The translations under genes were made by a program, and so were the position numbers. The notes below the pieces were generated by a model. The model had not been told where the DNA came from, searched no databases, and worked only from the letters and a program-made list of their open reading frames with translations. From Pseudaestuariivita rosea (lineage in GTDB: Bacteria; Pseudomonadota; Alphaproteobacteria; Rhodobacterales; Rhodobacteraceae): a stretch of DNA of 64,000 nt. The stretch covers positions 1 to 64,000 of the forward strand of contig NZ_JACNMP010000002.1 in the NCBI RefSeq assembly GCF_017592335.1, in the 5' to 3' direction. Positions 55,323 to 64,000 of this stretch are shown in pieces. Position 1 is the first letter of the stretch. The number at the start of each line of letters is the position of its first letter.

Positions 55323-56912
55323 TCAGTTCGACAGGCTTAGGAAGCGTGTCGGGTGCACATTCTGGATATTGTCGTCCCACCCGCTTAGCTGGTCGGACAC
55401 CAGCGACTTCGAGGAGTAGAACAGGATCGGAATTTGCGGCACATCGCGCAGGAACATCGCCTCGGCCTCGGCCAGGATTTGCGCGCGCTCTTCCAGATCA
55501 ACCGTGGCAGCCGCCTGATCCAGCAACCCGTCATATTCGGGGTTGTCATAGGCGCCATAGTTGAAGCCAGGGTTATCGGCCCGGTTCAGGAACAGGAAGT
55601 TCTGCGGGTCAGAGTAATCGCCGATCCAGCCGGCACGCGCCACATCGTGAATCTTGTCATCACGCAACATGGCGTAGTGGGCCGAAGCATCGCGGACCTG
55701 ATAGGTCACATTCACACCAAGCGGTGCCCACATATCAGCAATCGCATTCGCTGTGCGTTCGTGGTTTTCTGACGTATTGTAGGAAATTTCGACGTCCAGA
55801 GGATTATCGGGGCCATAGCCTGCCTCGATCATCAGCTCGATCGCGCGGTCTTCACGGTCCAGCATTGGCAGATCGGCATAGTCCAGCGTTGGCTGTTCAT
55901 CGACATAGTTACCGATGCCGGGCGGAACCCAGCTATAGGCAGGCAGCATTGCACCAGACCAGATTTCTTCGGCCAAGAATTCACGATCCATGGTCATGCT
56001 CAGCGCTTGACGGATGCGCACATCGTCGAAAGGCTCACGGGCCGAGTTCACGCCATAGTAGTAAACGCCCAAGTAGGGTGCAACACGCACACGGTCGCCA
56101 AGACGGTCCCTTAGATCGCCGATCTGCTCGGCCGCGATGTCGGAACAGCTGTGCACCTCGCCTGCTTCAAACCGACGGGCGCAGTTGGCGCGGTCTTCGA
56201 AGGGGATGAAATGCACCTCTTCAATTGCCACGTTTTCAGCGTCGTGGAACATCTCGTTCTTCTGCATGACGATTTTGTCGTTGGGGGTGAAAGACACCAG
56301 CGTATAGGCCCCGTTCGACACCATGTTGCCGGGGCGGACAAAGGCATCGCCGTGTTCCTCAACACTGGCCGGATGCAGGGGCAGGGCGGTCTGGTGGGTC
56401 AGAAGTTCGATGAAAAACGGCGTGGGCTGTTCCAGCGTGATTTCCAGCGTTGTGTCATCGACGGCGCGCACGCCCATCTCGATGCCTTCGCCCTCACCCT
56501 TGTTGATCGCCTCGGCGCCCTTGATCGGATACAGGATGTTCGCATACTTCGCGGCTGTCGCAGGTTCCATGATACGGTTCAGCGAAAAGACGAAATCGCC
56601 CGCGGTGACCGGATCACCGTTCGACCAACGCGCATCTTCACGCAGGTTAAAAGTGTAGACCAGACCGTCATCCGAAATCGTCCAGTCGGTGGCCACGCCG
56701 GGAATGACCTCGGCGCGGGTGTTATAGATCACAAGCCCTTCGTAAAGGTCACGCAGCAGGTTGGCTTCGACCACGGTCGATGTCTTGTGCTGGTCCAGCG
56801 TTTCGGGGTCGCTGTCATTGCCGCGCATGTAAACCTCGGCCGACACGGCGCCGGCGCAGGCGACTGCGATGGTCGCGGCCTGCAAGGTTTTCTTAAGGGG
56901 TTGGAAAAGCAT
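55323..56912 (-). CDS. Oligopeptide ABC transporter periplasmic binding protein (OppA-like)
   Basis: 529 residues from the ATG at 56912; AGGAG lies 9 bp upstream. Signal peptide LFQPLKKTLQAATIAVACAG with AVSA just before cleavage. SBP family 5 motifs: GNDSDPETLDQHKT, RDLYEGLVIYN, WTISDDGLVYTFNLREDARW and DDVRIRQALSMTMDREFLAE. ARAGWIGDYSDPQNFL is the peptide-lid region. Captures peptides for the OppBC-ATPase complex encoded downstream. Confidence 0.93.
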   Translation of the reverse strand: MLFQPLKKTLQAATIAVACAGAVSAEVYMRGNDSDPETLDQHKTSTVVEANLLRDLYEGLVIYNTRAEVIPGVATDWTISDDGLVYTFNLREDARWSNGDPVTAGDFVFSLNRIMEPATAAKYANILYPIKGAEAINKGEGEGIEMGVRAVDDTTLEITLEQPTPFFIELLTHQTALPLHPASVEEHGDAFVRPGNMVSNGAYTLVSFTPNDKIVMQKNEMFHDAENVAIEEVHFIPFEDRANCARRFEAGEVHSCSDIAAEQIGDLRDRLGDRVRVAPYLGVYYYGVNSAREPFDDVRIRQALSMTMDREFLAEEIWSGAMLPAYSWVPPGIGNYVDEQPTLDYADLPMLDREDRAIELMIEAGYGPDNPLDVEISYNTSENHERTANAIADMWAPLGVNVTYQVRDASAHYAMLRDDKIHDVARAGWIGDYSDPQNFLFLNRADNPGFNYGAYDNPEYDGLLDQAAATVDLEERAQILAEAEAMFLRDVPQIPILFYSSKSLVSDQLSGWDDNIQNVHPTRFLSLSN

Positions 56913-57255
56913 ACAAGACATCTCCTCTGTCGGTGTTCTTTTTGCTTGATTGCGTAAGTGCAATGCGAAAGGCCGCCATCGTCAAGGGACCGGACAGCTT
57001 AACGCAGGGGAAACCAGGATACTCTGCACTATTATTAGGCGAACTATACTGAATCGTCTGCCAGATACGCAACTTGGAAATTCAGGGCTAATCTGTTGAA
57101 AATAATATGAGTTTTTAACGGGCTTTTCCGCAATATATAACAAGGTGATCAAGCATTAGGCAGCATAATCGCAAGCGGATGTGCCGTATTGATCGGCAAA
57201 ACTTTGCCATTTTTCCGCACTGGACCGCGCTGTCACAAAGGGGCATCAAACGGAT
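56913..57255. other. Divergent promoter region
   Basis: 343 bp between divergent oppA and the kinase. The left half carries AGAGGAG for oppA; the middle is AT-rich (AATAATATGAGTTTTT), suiting promoters in both directions. No conserved operator recognised. Confidence 0.5.
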
Positions 57256-58491
57256 ATGGTTGCTGATCTTTCAAAACAGCGCGCGGTGGCGCGTGGGGTG
57301 TTCGACGCAGGCGTGGCTTGTGCCGATCCTTACAAGGCGGTTCAGTCCGCACTGCAGGCCAGGCCTTTGGCAGGCCCCGCGCCCCTGGTTATCGCGGTGG
57401 GCAAGGCCGCGGTGCGTATGGCGCGCGCGGCGCAGGCGGTTTTGCCTGCGGTCGGCGATGTGCTGATCGTGACCAATTATGAAAATGCGACCGAAGTCCC
57501 CGGCGCCACGGTTTTCGCCGCAGGCCACCCTGTACCCGATGAAAATGGCGCGGCGGCGGCCGATGCGGTGTGCACTGCCTTGTCGCAAGCCCAAGGTCAG
57601 GTGCTGGCGCTGATCAGCGGGGGGGGCTCTGCCCTGCTGCCCGCGCCGGTGGACGGCATTGCTTTGGCCGAGAAAGCCGCGGTCAACGCAGCGCTTTTGG
57701 CCAGCGGGGCGGATATCGTGACGATGAACCTGATCCGGCAGCAGTTGTCGCGGTTGAAAGGCGGCGGAATGTTGCGGCTGGCGGCCCCGGCCCAGGTGCG
57801 TGCGCTGATCCTGTCGGATGTGGTGGGCGACGACCTGCGCGCGATTGCCAGTGGTCCGACAGTGGCGCCGCTGGGTACAGCTGAGATGGCGCGTGCGACT
57901 TTGCAGGACCTGGGGCTGTGGGATCAAATGCCCGCTTCGGTTCAGGCGCATCTGGGGCGTTCTGTTGAACCGCAACCCTTGCCCGAGGCTGAAAACGAAC
58001 TGATCGGGTCGAATGCCCTGAGTTTGAACGCCATGGCCCAGGCCGCGCCCGAGGCGGTGGTTTTCCCCGACCCGCTTGAGGGCGACGTGTCAGACGCCGC
58101 CGAAAAGGTCATCAGCTTCGCCCAGGGTCCGGGCATCTATCTGTTTGGTGGCGAAACCACGGTGCATCTGGCGGGCGACGGGCGGGGCGGTCGCAATCAG
58201 GAACTGGCGTTGCGGGTGGCCCTGCTGGCCGAACAGCACGGCTGGACGGATTGGGTGTATCTGCAGGGCGGCACGGACGGTCGTGACGGCCCCACCGACG
58301 CCGCAGGGGGATTGGTCGACGCAGGCACCCTGACGCACGCCCGCGCTGCCGGTTGCGACGTGCAGGCGATGCTGGCGAATAACGATAGCTACGCCGTTCT
58401 GCAGGCCGCGGATGATCTGCTGATCACAGGCGCGACGGGCACGAACGTCGCTGATCTTGGGGTGCTGATCCGGTGGTCGGGCGGGAAATAA
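57256..58491 (+). CDS. Glycerate 2-kinase (MOFRL family)
   Basis: 411 residues. Contains VIAVGKAAVRMARAAQAVLP, ALISGGGSALLPAP, LSDVVGDDLRAIASGPT (DUF4147 part) and the MOFRL domain IYLFGGETTVHLAGDGRGGR then LQGGTDGRDGPTDAAGGLVD. Phosphorylates glycerate to 2-phosphoglycerate, feeding glycolate or serine-cycle carbon into glycolysis. Often annotated as hydroxypyruvate reductase TtuD. Alone, not in an operon. Confidence 0.92.
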   Translation: MVADLSKQRAVARGVFDAGVACADPYKAVQSALQARPLAGPAPLVIAVGKAAVRMARAAQAVLPAVGDVLIVTNYENATEVPGATVFAAGHPVPDENGAAAADAVCTALSQAQGQVLALISGGGSALLPAPVDGIALAEKAAVNAALLASGADIVTMNLIRQQLSRLKGGGMLRLAAPAQVRALILSDVVGDDLRAIASGPTVAPLGTAEMARATLQDLGLWDQMPASVQAHLGRSVEPQPLPEAENELIGSNALSLNAMAQAAPEAVVFPDPLEGDVSDAAEKVISFAQGPGIYLFGGETTVHLAGDGRGGRNQELALRVALLAEQHGWTDWVYLQGGTDGRDGPTDAAGGLVDAGTLTHARAAGCDVQAMLANNDSYAVLQAADDLLITGATGTNVADLGVLIRWSGGK

Positions 58492-58537
58492 GATTTCAGA
58501 CACCGCCACAAAGGCGGGAATAGAGGGAGTGATTGAT

Positions 58538-59209
58538 ATGGCATGGGGCATGCACGAGCCGAGCAGCTTTGGAGCGTTCTTTCCGGAGGTGAGCTATGTT
58601 GGTTGGTACGAGGAATTGAGACGCCAATACTTTGAGGAGTTAACCGATGCTGAAAAAGCAAAGCTAGGAATGACACGAAGTTTCGACCTTACCAATTTCA
58701 CAAACCGGTTTCGAAATGAGCATGGCGAAGTGAGGCAAGAATGGTGTCCGAAAGAGTTTAGAACAGCAAAGGGATACAAAACATTAGGTTCGCTGATAAT
58801 GTTGAACGGCGGGCTTCTGGCGGTTGATGAAGGACTGAAATTGCTCATTGAAGAGCTTGAGCCCGGCGTGCACCAGTTCTGGCCTATCAAAATCTCAATG
58901 CCGCGAAATAAGGTCTATCCGGGTAACTACTATGGCCTGCGAATTGGGCAGTTTCTGGACACCTTCAACCCGGATCACAGCAAGGATGGGTGCTATAGGA
59001 TTGAAGGATACGAGAACTATCGCGGCATCGCCCCCATCAAAAAGGCCATCACCGGCCTGGCAGTATCGCATGACGCCATCGGCGGCGCCCATCTTTGGAG
59101 GGAACAGAAGCTGTCGCAGCCCGATATCTTTCTGTCCGACACACTAGAGGCCAGCGCTGCGAAACAAGGGCTGCGGCTGCCAAAGCATTATCAAATGAAG
59201 GAAGTATAG
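58538..59209 (+). CDS. Orphan Imm11-family protein
   Basis: 223 residues from the ATG at 58538; an in-frame GTG lies 9 bp upstream, and AGAGGGAG fits the ATG better. It has the Imm11 pattern LLAVDEGLKLLIEELEPGVH then QFWPIKISM, AHLWREQKLSQPDIFLSDTL and GLRLPKHYQMKEV, homologous to the three island copies. No toxin gene is next to it. Its position in the core region and the AT-richer composition suggest a remnant or a defence against neighbours' toxins (orphan immunity). Function inferred from family only. Confidence 0.8.
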   Translation: MAWGMHEPSSFGAFFPEVSYVGWYEELRRQYFEELTDAEKAKLGMTRSFDLTNFTNRFRNEHGEVRQEWCPKEFRTAKGYKTLGSLIMLNGGLLAVDEGLKLLIEELEPGVHQFWPIKISMPRNKVYPGNYYGLRIGQFLDTFNPDHSKDGCYRIEGYENYRGIAPIKKAITGLAVSHDAIGGAHLWREQKLSQPDIFLSDTLEASAAKQGLRLPKHYQMKEV

Positions 59210-59247
59210 TATGGCGTGGGCGATAAAAGGCGCTGGATTGAAGGGTT

Positions 59248-59421
59248 AGAGCATCGTCCTAAAAATCTGAAATGTGTTTGATGAGAGCTGAGGGCAGCGA
59301 CCGGCTCGAGGGTGGGTGCTGAAAGCGCCCGCCCTGGGGGGCGGGTCGGGCGCTGCCCGGTGGCGCCCACCGGGCGAGATGGGCGGATAAAGCATTGCAG
59401 GTTTTTAGGATGATGCTCTAG
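59248..59421. repeat. Inverted flanks around structured repeat copy 4
   Basis: TAGAGCATCGTCCTAAAAAT on the left is mirrored by AGGTTTTTAGGATGATGCTC then TA on the right. Arms are about 26 bp, with few mismatches. They enclose repeat copy 4, giving it the look of a short inverted-repeat-bounded element. No transposase inside. Confidence 0.6.
59292..59376 (+). repeat. GC-rich structured repeat, copy 4
   Basis: GGGCAGCGACCGGCTCGAGG through CCCACCGGGCG, with the same internal GCTGAAAGCGCCCGCC as copy 3 and a short CTGGGGG loop. Between the orphan Imm11 and the ceramidase-like gene. Confidence 0.75.
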
Positions 59422-59488
59422 ATTACCTTTTTGAGTTCTGCAGAACTGCACCATATATAACCACACCAACGCGGGCGGGGATGGTCAG

Positions 59489-60145
59489 ATGGATTGGACG
59501 CAGCAGTTTGATGCCTATTGCGAACGGACGGATCTGACCTATTGGTCCGAGCCGATCAATGCCGTGACCAACGCGGCCTTTCTGATTGCGGCTTTGGTGA
59601 TGCTTTGGCGGTTGCGGGGCACCAGGTTGCCGCTGGCCTATCTGCTGGTCGGGATACTGGCGGCGATTGGGGTGGGGTCCTATCTGTTTCACACCCACGC
59701 TACGGTCTGGGCGGTGACGGCGGATGTGGTGCCGATTGCGCTGTTTATTCTGGTCTATGTCTTTGTGGCGAATTATCATTACCTGAATTTCGGCTTGTGG
59801 GCGGCACTGGGCGCGACGCTGCTGTTCATCCCTTACGCCGGTATGATGATCCCGATTTTCAACCTGATCCCGATCACGGAACCCTCGGCCGCCTATTGGC
59901 CCGTGCCGCTGCTGATCCTGCTTTATGCGGCGTTTCTGGGCCAGCGGTTGCCGCAGGTGTCGCGGGGTCTGCTGATCGGGGCGCTGATCCTGATTGCGTC
60001 GTTGACGTTCCGCACGCTGGACGAACCCCTGTGCGCGGCATTGCCATTGGGCACGCATTTCATGTGGCATATTCTGAACGGCATCATGCTGGGCTGGATG
60101 ATCGAGGTTTACAGAAAACACATGATTGCGACCGGACGGGCCTGA
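59489..60145 (+). CDS. Ceramidase-family (CREST) integral membrane hydrolase
   Basis: 218 residues with about seven hydrophobic helices. The family zinc features are present: SEPINAVTNAAFLIAAL, GVGSYLFHTHATVWAVTADV (His-x-His, then Asp) and THFMWHILNG (two His near the C-terminus). The alkaline ceramidase / adiponectin-receptor superfamily uses such a three-His site for hydrolysis inside the membrane. The substrate in this bacterium is unknown. Confidence 0.82.
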   Translation: MDWTQQFDAYCERTDLTYWSEPINAVTNAAFLIAALVMLWRLRGTRLPLAYLLVGILAAIGVGSYLFHTHATVWAVTADVVPIALFILVYVFVANYHYLNFGLWAALGATLLFIPYAGMMIPIFNLIPITEPSAAYWPVPLLILLYAAFLGQRLPQVSRGLLIGALILIASLTFRTLDEPLCAALPLGTHFMWHILNGIMLGWMIEVYRKHMIATGRA

Positions 60146-60211
60146 CATCCGCTTGGCATTGCCGCGATGTGGCGCTAAACGAAACCCGACGCAGAACGGA
60201 GAGTACCCCCC

Positions 60212-60499
60212 ATGTCAATCGACACGGAAACCGCCCGCCGCGTGGCCAAACTGGCCCGCATTCAGGTCGAAGATGATGCGCTGCCCGCGCTGGCGCAGGA
60301 ATTCAACACGATCCTTGGGTTTATCGAACAACTCAATGAGGTTGATGTTGAGGGGGTTGAGCCGATGACCTCGGTCACGCCCATGCGGCTGAAACGGCGC
60401 GAAGACGTGGTGACCGATGGTGATCAGCCGGACAAGGTTCTGGCCAACGCCCCCGACGCGCGTGAGGGGTTCTTTGCCGTGCCGAAGGTGGTGGAATAA
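60212..60499 (+). CDS. gatC: Asp-tRNA(Asn)/Glu-tRNA(Gln) amidotransferase subunit C
   Basis: 95 residues, [40 protein letters not shown], then [13 protein letters not shown]: full-length GatC. Needed for folding and stability of GatA. Its stop overlaps the gatA start by 1 bp. Confidence 0.95.
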   Translation: MSIDTETARRVAKLARIQVEDDALPALAQEFNTILGFIEQLNEVDVEGVEPMTSVTPMRLKRREDVVTDGDQPDKVLANAPDAREGFFAVPKVVE

Positions 60500-61986
60500 T
60501 GAGCGAACTGTCAAAACTGACGATTGCCGAGGCCCGCGATAAACTGCGCACCGGTGATGTGACCGCGGTTGAACTGACCGAGGCCTGCCTGAGTGAGATT
60601 GAGGGCGCCAAGGCCCTGAACGCCTTTGTCCACAACACGCCCGAGATTGCGCTGGATCAGGCCAAGGCGGCGGATGAGCGTATCAAGGGCGGCGATGCGC
60701 CCGATATGTGCGGCATTCCCCTGGGCATCAAGGACCTGTTTTGCACCAAGGGCGTGCCGTCGCAGGCGGCCTCGGCCATTTTGGGCGGGTTCAAGCCGGA
60801 GTATGAATCCACCGTCACGCAGAACCTGTTCGATGCGGGCGCGGTGATGCTGGGCAAGCTGAACATGGATGAATTTGCCATGGGGTCGTCGAACGAAACC
60901 TCAACCTATGGCGATGTGGTCAACCCCTGGCGGCGCGGGAACGAAGACACGGCCCTGACCCCCGGCGGGTCGTCGGGCGGGTCGGCGGCGGCGGTTGCGG
61001 CAGATCTGTGTCTGGCGGCGACGGGCACCGATACCGGTGGGTCGATCCGGCAACCGGCGGCTTTTGTCGGGATTACGGGTGTCAAACCCACCTATGGTCG
61101 CTGTTCGCGCTGGGGGATTGTCGCCTTTGCCAGCTCGCTGGATCAGGCGGGGCCCATGACCAAAACCGTGCGCGATGCGGCGATCATGCTGCAGACGATG
61201 TGCGGCCATGATCCCAAGGATTCGACCAGCGCAGATCTGGCTGTGCCGGATTTTGAGGCCGCGCTGACGGGCGATATCCGTGGCAAGAAAATCGGCATCC
61301 CCAAGGAATATCGTATGGACGGGATGCCGGATGAGATTGAAAAGCTATGGGAACAGGGCCGCGAGATGATGCGCGACGCAGGGGCCGAGATTGTCGATAT
61401 CTCACTTCCGCACACCAAATACGCGCTGCCGGCTTACTATGTGATTGCCCCGGCTGAGGCATCGTCGAACCTGGCGCGTTATGACGGTGTCCGCTTTGGG
61501 CACCGGGCCAAGCTGGCGCAGGGCGATGGCATCACCGAGATGTACGAAAAAACCCGCGCCGAAGGCTTCGGGGACGAGGTCAAGCGCCGTGTCATGGTGG
61601 GCACCTATGTCCTTAGTGCGGGCTTCTATGACGCCTATTACAATCGCGCGCGCAAAGTGCGGGCACTGATCAAGCGCGATTTCGAACAGGTGTTCGATCA
61701 GGGCATCGATGCAATCCTGACGCCCGCCACGCCCTCGGCCGCTTTTGGCCTGGGCGAGATGAGCGATGCGGACCCTGTGCAAATGTACCTTAATGACGTC
61801 TTTACGGTGACCGTGAACCTGGCCGGATTGCCCGGTGTTGCCGTGCCTGCGGGCCTGGACAAGCAGGGTCTGCCGTTAGGTCTGCAGTTGATCGGTAAAC
61901 CCTGGGCCGAAGATGAAATGCTGAATTTTGCATATTGTTTGGAACAATCGACAGGATTTGTGGAAAAACCGTCGAAATGGTGGTAA
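60499..61986 (+). CDS. gatA: Asp/Glu-tRNA amidotransferase subunit A
   Basis: 495 residues. Amidase-signature catalytic triad: Lys in [13 protein letters not shown], cis-Ser in [12 protein letters not shown] and the nucleophile Ser in [12 protein letters not shown]. Hydrolyses glutamine to provide ammonia for Gln-tRNA(Gln) and Asn-tRNA(Asn) formation. gatB is not in this window. Confidence 0.97.
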   Translation: MSELSKLTIAEARDKLRTGDVTAVELTEACLSEIEGAKALNAFVHNTPEIALDQAKAADERIKGGDAPDMCGIPLGIKDLFCTKGVPSQAASAILGGFKPEYESTVTQNLFDAGAVMLGKLNMDEFAMGSSNETSTYGDVVNPWRRGNEDTALTPGGSSGGSAAAVAADLCLAATGTDTGGSIRQPAAFVGITGVKPTYGRCSRWGIVAFASSLDQAGPMTKTVRDAAIMLQTMCGHDPKDSTSADLAVPDFEAALTGDIRGKKIGIPKEYRMDGMPDEIEKLWEQGREMMRDAGAEIVDISLPHTKYALPAYYVIAPAEASSNLARYDGVRFGHRAKLAQGDGITEMYEKTRAEGFGDEVKRRVMVGTYVLSAGFYDAYYNRARKVRALIKRDFEQVFDQGIDAILTPATPSAAFGLGEMSDADPVQMYLNDVFTVTVNLAGLPGVAVPAGLDKQGLPLGLQLIGKPWAEDEMLNFAYCLEQSTGFVEKPSKWW

Positions 61987-62017
61987 AGCACTAAAAAACA
62001 AAAATGGAAATGCAGGC

Positions 62018-62686
62018 ATGAGAGCATTGATTTTGGGCACCGCAGCGCTTTTGGGTGTTGCGGCCTGTGAACCCACAACCCAACAAAGTGGCGTCGGATT
62101 CAGCGATTATGACAACTATCGCGAACAGCAGCGCGTGCGGGATGCAGCGCTGAGCAGCAGCGTCAGGGCGTCTTTGCCACCAGCCGCCATTTCCAACGAA
62201 CGGCCACAGTCCGAGGCAGAACAGATCGCCGCCGCCACGACGGCAGCTTTGGGGCAAGGCACCGCCCAGTCTGAACCGCTGCGCAACAGTGATGGATCGA
62301 TATCGCAGGAAAACGATTTCGAGGTCGTGTCAGAACGTGAAACGATCGAAAGCGACGCAGAACGCCTGGAACGCCAGCGTCAGCAATACCAGGTGGTTCA
62401 GCCCACGGAATTGCCGGACCGGTCCCAGGCCGGAGATCGCCCGAATATCGTGCAATATGCGCTAAGCACGACGCATAATGTGGGTGACAGCTTATATAGG
62501 CGGCGCGGGATCAACCTGGAAAACCGGTCTATTCGCGCCTGTGCGCAATATCCGTCGTCCGACGTCGCGCAAGAGGATTTTCTGGCCAGCGGTGGCCCGG
62601 AACGGGATCGCAAGGCGCTTGATCCGGATGGCGACGGCTTTGCCTGTGCCTGGGATCCGTCGCCTTTCCGTCAGGTGCGCTACTGA
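62018..62686 (+). CDS. Lipoprotein with Excalibur-like C-terminus
   Basis: 222 residues from the ATG at 62018. Lipobox LLGVAAC gives lipid attachment at Cys17. A Gln/Glu-rich, probably extended middle precedes a C-terminal calcium-binding-like DPDGDGFACAWDPSPFR, typical of Excalibur-type ends. Its TGA overlaps the amidase start, suggesting coupled translation and a shared cell-envelope role. Confidence 0.7.
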   Translation: MRALILGTAALLGVAACEPTTQQSGVGFSDYDNYREQQRVRDAALSSSVRASLPPAAISNERPQSEAEQIAAATTAALGQGTAQSEPLRNSDGSISQENDFEVVSERETIESDAERLERQRQQYQVVQPTELPDRSQAGDRPNIVQYALSTTHNVGDSLYRRRGINLENRSIRACAQYPSSDVAQEDFLASGGPERDRKALDPDGDGFACAWDPSPFRQVRY

Positions 62687-63369
62687 ACATCATAAAGCGA
62701 TCGTCGCCCAACTTCGGCCCGCGCAAAGCCGGGGCCGGGGTTCAGTTTGTGGTGTTGCACTATACCGCGATGGATAGTGCGCAGGCAGCGATGGACCGCT
62801 TGTGCGATCCGCAGTACGAAGTTTCAGCCCATTATCTGATTGCCGAAGATGGTGCGTGCTATGAAATGGTCGATCCAAAGATGCGTGCCTGGCACGCGGG
62901 CGTCGGGTCGTGGCGCGGCTTGGATGACATCAATTCCCGGTCGATCGGGATTGAGTTGGCCAATGACGGATCATCGCCTTTCGCCGCACTACTGATGACC
63001 GCGCTTGAGGGCCTGCTGCGGCAGATCCTGGAACAGTTCGATCTGCCGCCAAAGGCTGTCATCGGTCATTCCGACATGGCGCCGGGGCGCAAATGTGATC
63101 CGGGGCGGCGCTTTGACTGGCGGCGTCTGGCGCTGCAGGGGCTTGCGGTCTGGCCAAATGTCACGGCGACGACACCGACGGATGCTGACCGCTTCTGTGA
63201 AAGTCTCGTGAATTTTGGATACCCTGATCTGGGGGCAGATGTCCTGCTGGATGCCTTTCGCCAGCGGTTCCGGCCCCATGAAACCGGCCCCTTGGACGAT
63301 TGGGATATGGCGGCCGCGGCTGATCTGTCGGCACGCTTCGGCGTTGACCGCGACCCAAACACCGCTTAA
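62683..63369 (+). CDS. N-acetylmuramoyl-L-alanine amidase (AmiD-like), likely CTG start
   Basis: 228 residues if translated from the CTG at 62683. Amidase_2 features: SPNFGPRK, FVVLHYTAMDSAQAAMDRL (zinc His), EVSAHYLIAEDGACYEMV, IGIELANDGS and IGHSDMAPGRKCDPGRRFDW. Cleaves the peptide from MurNAc in peptidoglycan recycling. The first GTG (62749) falls inside the core beta-strand and would remove SPNFGP, so it is unlikely. Upstream, the only in-frame option that overlaps the previous stop is CTG in CTGA. Confidence 0.85.
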   Translation: MNIIKRSSPNFGPRKAGAGVQFVVLHYTAMDSAQAAMDRLCDPQYEVSAHYLIAEDGACYEMVDPKMRAWHAGVGSWRGLDDINSRSIGIELANDGSSPFAALLMTALEGLLRQILEQFDLPPKAVIGHSDMAPGRKCDPGRRFDWRRLALQGLAVWPNVTATTPTDADRFCESLVNFGYPDLGADVLLDAFRQRFRPHETGPLDDWDMAAAADLSARFGVDRDPNTA

Positions 63370-63379
63370 CTGCACCCTT

Positions 63380-63739
63380 GCACGGTGGGCTGGATGGCCG
63401 CGGGTCGCATGGCCCGAGGAAAGTCCGGACTCCATGAAGCGACGGTGCCGGGTAACGCCCGGCGGGGGCAACCCCAGGGAAAGCGCCACAGAAAACAAAC
63501 CGCCCCGCGCCTTGCGGGGTAAGGGTGAAACGGTGGGGTAAGAGCCCACCGCGGGACGGGCAACCGGACCGGCACGGCAAGCCCCACCGGGAGCAATGCC
63601 AAATAGGAACCCCATCTGGGCCGCTTCAGCCCCGGGGTTCGGGTTGGCAGCCAGAGGTTCATCGGTAACGGTGAATTAAGATGAATGGCCATCCCAAGGT
63701 CACACCTTGGACAGAATCCGGCTTACACGCCCGCCGTGC
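63380..63739 (+). ncRNA. rnpB: RNase P RNA (bacterial class A)
   Basis: The 360-nt region contains the conserved GAGGAAAGTCCGGACTCC near the 5' end and GACAGAATCCGGCTTA near the 3' end. P1 is GCACGGTGGG (63380 to 63389) paired with CCCGCCGTGC (63730 to 63739). It is the catalytic RNA that matures tRNA 5' ends. Lies directly after the amidase, same strand. Confidence 0.95.
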
Positions 63740-63810
63740 GCTAACTTTACGTCAAATTGTGACCATAAAGAATCATTATCAACTTAAGCGTGCAGTTTTA
63801 GGAGGTAACA

Positions 63811-64000
63811 GTGACTGAGATTGAAGACGTTATCCACAAAGCCATTGTTGATTCTATTGTTCTGGATTGTGTTGGCGAAAATCTTCCCTCGTTCGTTTTG
63901 GCCCATCTTAGTATGACGCCGGACTGTGTTAAGGTCTTGGATCTGCATGGCAATCTGAATTTCATGAGCGAGAACGGTATGTGCGCGATGGAGATTGACG
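63811..64000 (+). CDS. PAS-domain protein, N-terminal part only
   Basis: GTG at 63811, behind GGAGGTAAC. The readable 63 codons include VIHKAIVDSIVLDCVGENLP, then DCVKVLDLHGNLNFMSENGM and CAMEID, which has the look of a PAS fold start (DlxGxxxxxNxxG). Most such proteins are sensor kinases or diguanylate cyclases, but the output domain is outside the window. Confidence 0.7.
   Translation, partial: MTEIEDVIHKAIVDSIVLDCVGENLPSFVLAHLSMTPDCVKVLDLHGNLNFMSENGMCAMEID

Noticed and set aside
57179-57466. 95-codon frame overlapping the glycerate kinase start
   Set aside because: Out-of-frame with a clear kinase start and rich in Arg/Trp, a typical shadow.
62749-62751. GTG start for the amidase
   Set aside because: Would cut away SPNFGPRK and begin inside the first core strand of the domain.

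Overview
The window looks like the chromosome of a marine alphaproteobacterium of the Roseobacter/Rhodobacterales type. The core genes (ureDABC, pyrC-pyrE, dnaB, gatCA, Dev-type and Opp-type ABC transporters, RNase P RNA) have the composition and gene pairings of that group. A GTTC-N7-GTTC LexA box, the alphaproteobacterial form, is also present. All family calls were made by reading the sequence; no database was searched.

Positions 1 to about 24,180 form an integrated mobile island, visibly more AT-rich than the rest. It begins inside an IS3-family element, then a mobilization module (small acidic protein, MobC-like protein, relaxase, TraG/VirD4 coupling protein, two unknowns). Next is a small serine recombinase whose 5' leader carries one of two inverted 20-bp sites bounding a short, possibly invertible promoter segment. 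The centre holds a secreted polymorphic-toxin locus: three tandem, overlapping Imm11-type immunity genes and a 1,968-residue RTX protein. That protein has an AHH-type HNH nuclease domain at its extreme N-terminus and a type I secretion C-terminus. After a lone methyltransferase and a GC-rich cluster of hairpins come HamA and HamB (Hachiman anti-phage defence) with a DUF3223 partner, then an HExxH metallopeptidase and a DUF4384-like protein. The right end is an SOS-box-preceded operon for a large serine recombinase. Its reading frame runs antisense through tRNA-Leu(CAA), which marks the attachment site.

Positions 24,300 to 38,970 are metabolic and transport genes. A LacI regulator is divergent from a five-gene operon for a ribose-type sugar ABC importer, a sugar isomerase and a Gfo/Idh/MocA oxidoreductase. 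An iron-type ABC importer follows, with its ATPase convergent to the permease and binding-protein genes. Then comes a DevBCA-type exporter with a divergent TetR regulator and a clear palindromic operator.

Positions 39,375 to 64,000 are core genes: dnaB, pyrE, pyrC, a urease cluster (ureD, ureA, a small membrane protein, ureB, ureC) without ureE/F/G in view, several membrane or secreted unknowns, a TPR protein, an oligopeptide ABC importer, glycerate 2-kinase, an orphan Imm11 homologue, a ceramidase-family membrane protein, gatC-gatA, a lipoprotein, a cell-wall amidase, rnpB and the start of a PAS-domain gene. Four copies of a GC-rich structured repeat lie between genes here. The most interesting material is the Imm11 triplet with the N-terminal-nuclease RTX toxin, the recombinase with its inverted sites, and the three-gene Hachiman locus with its neighbours.
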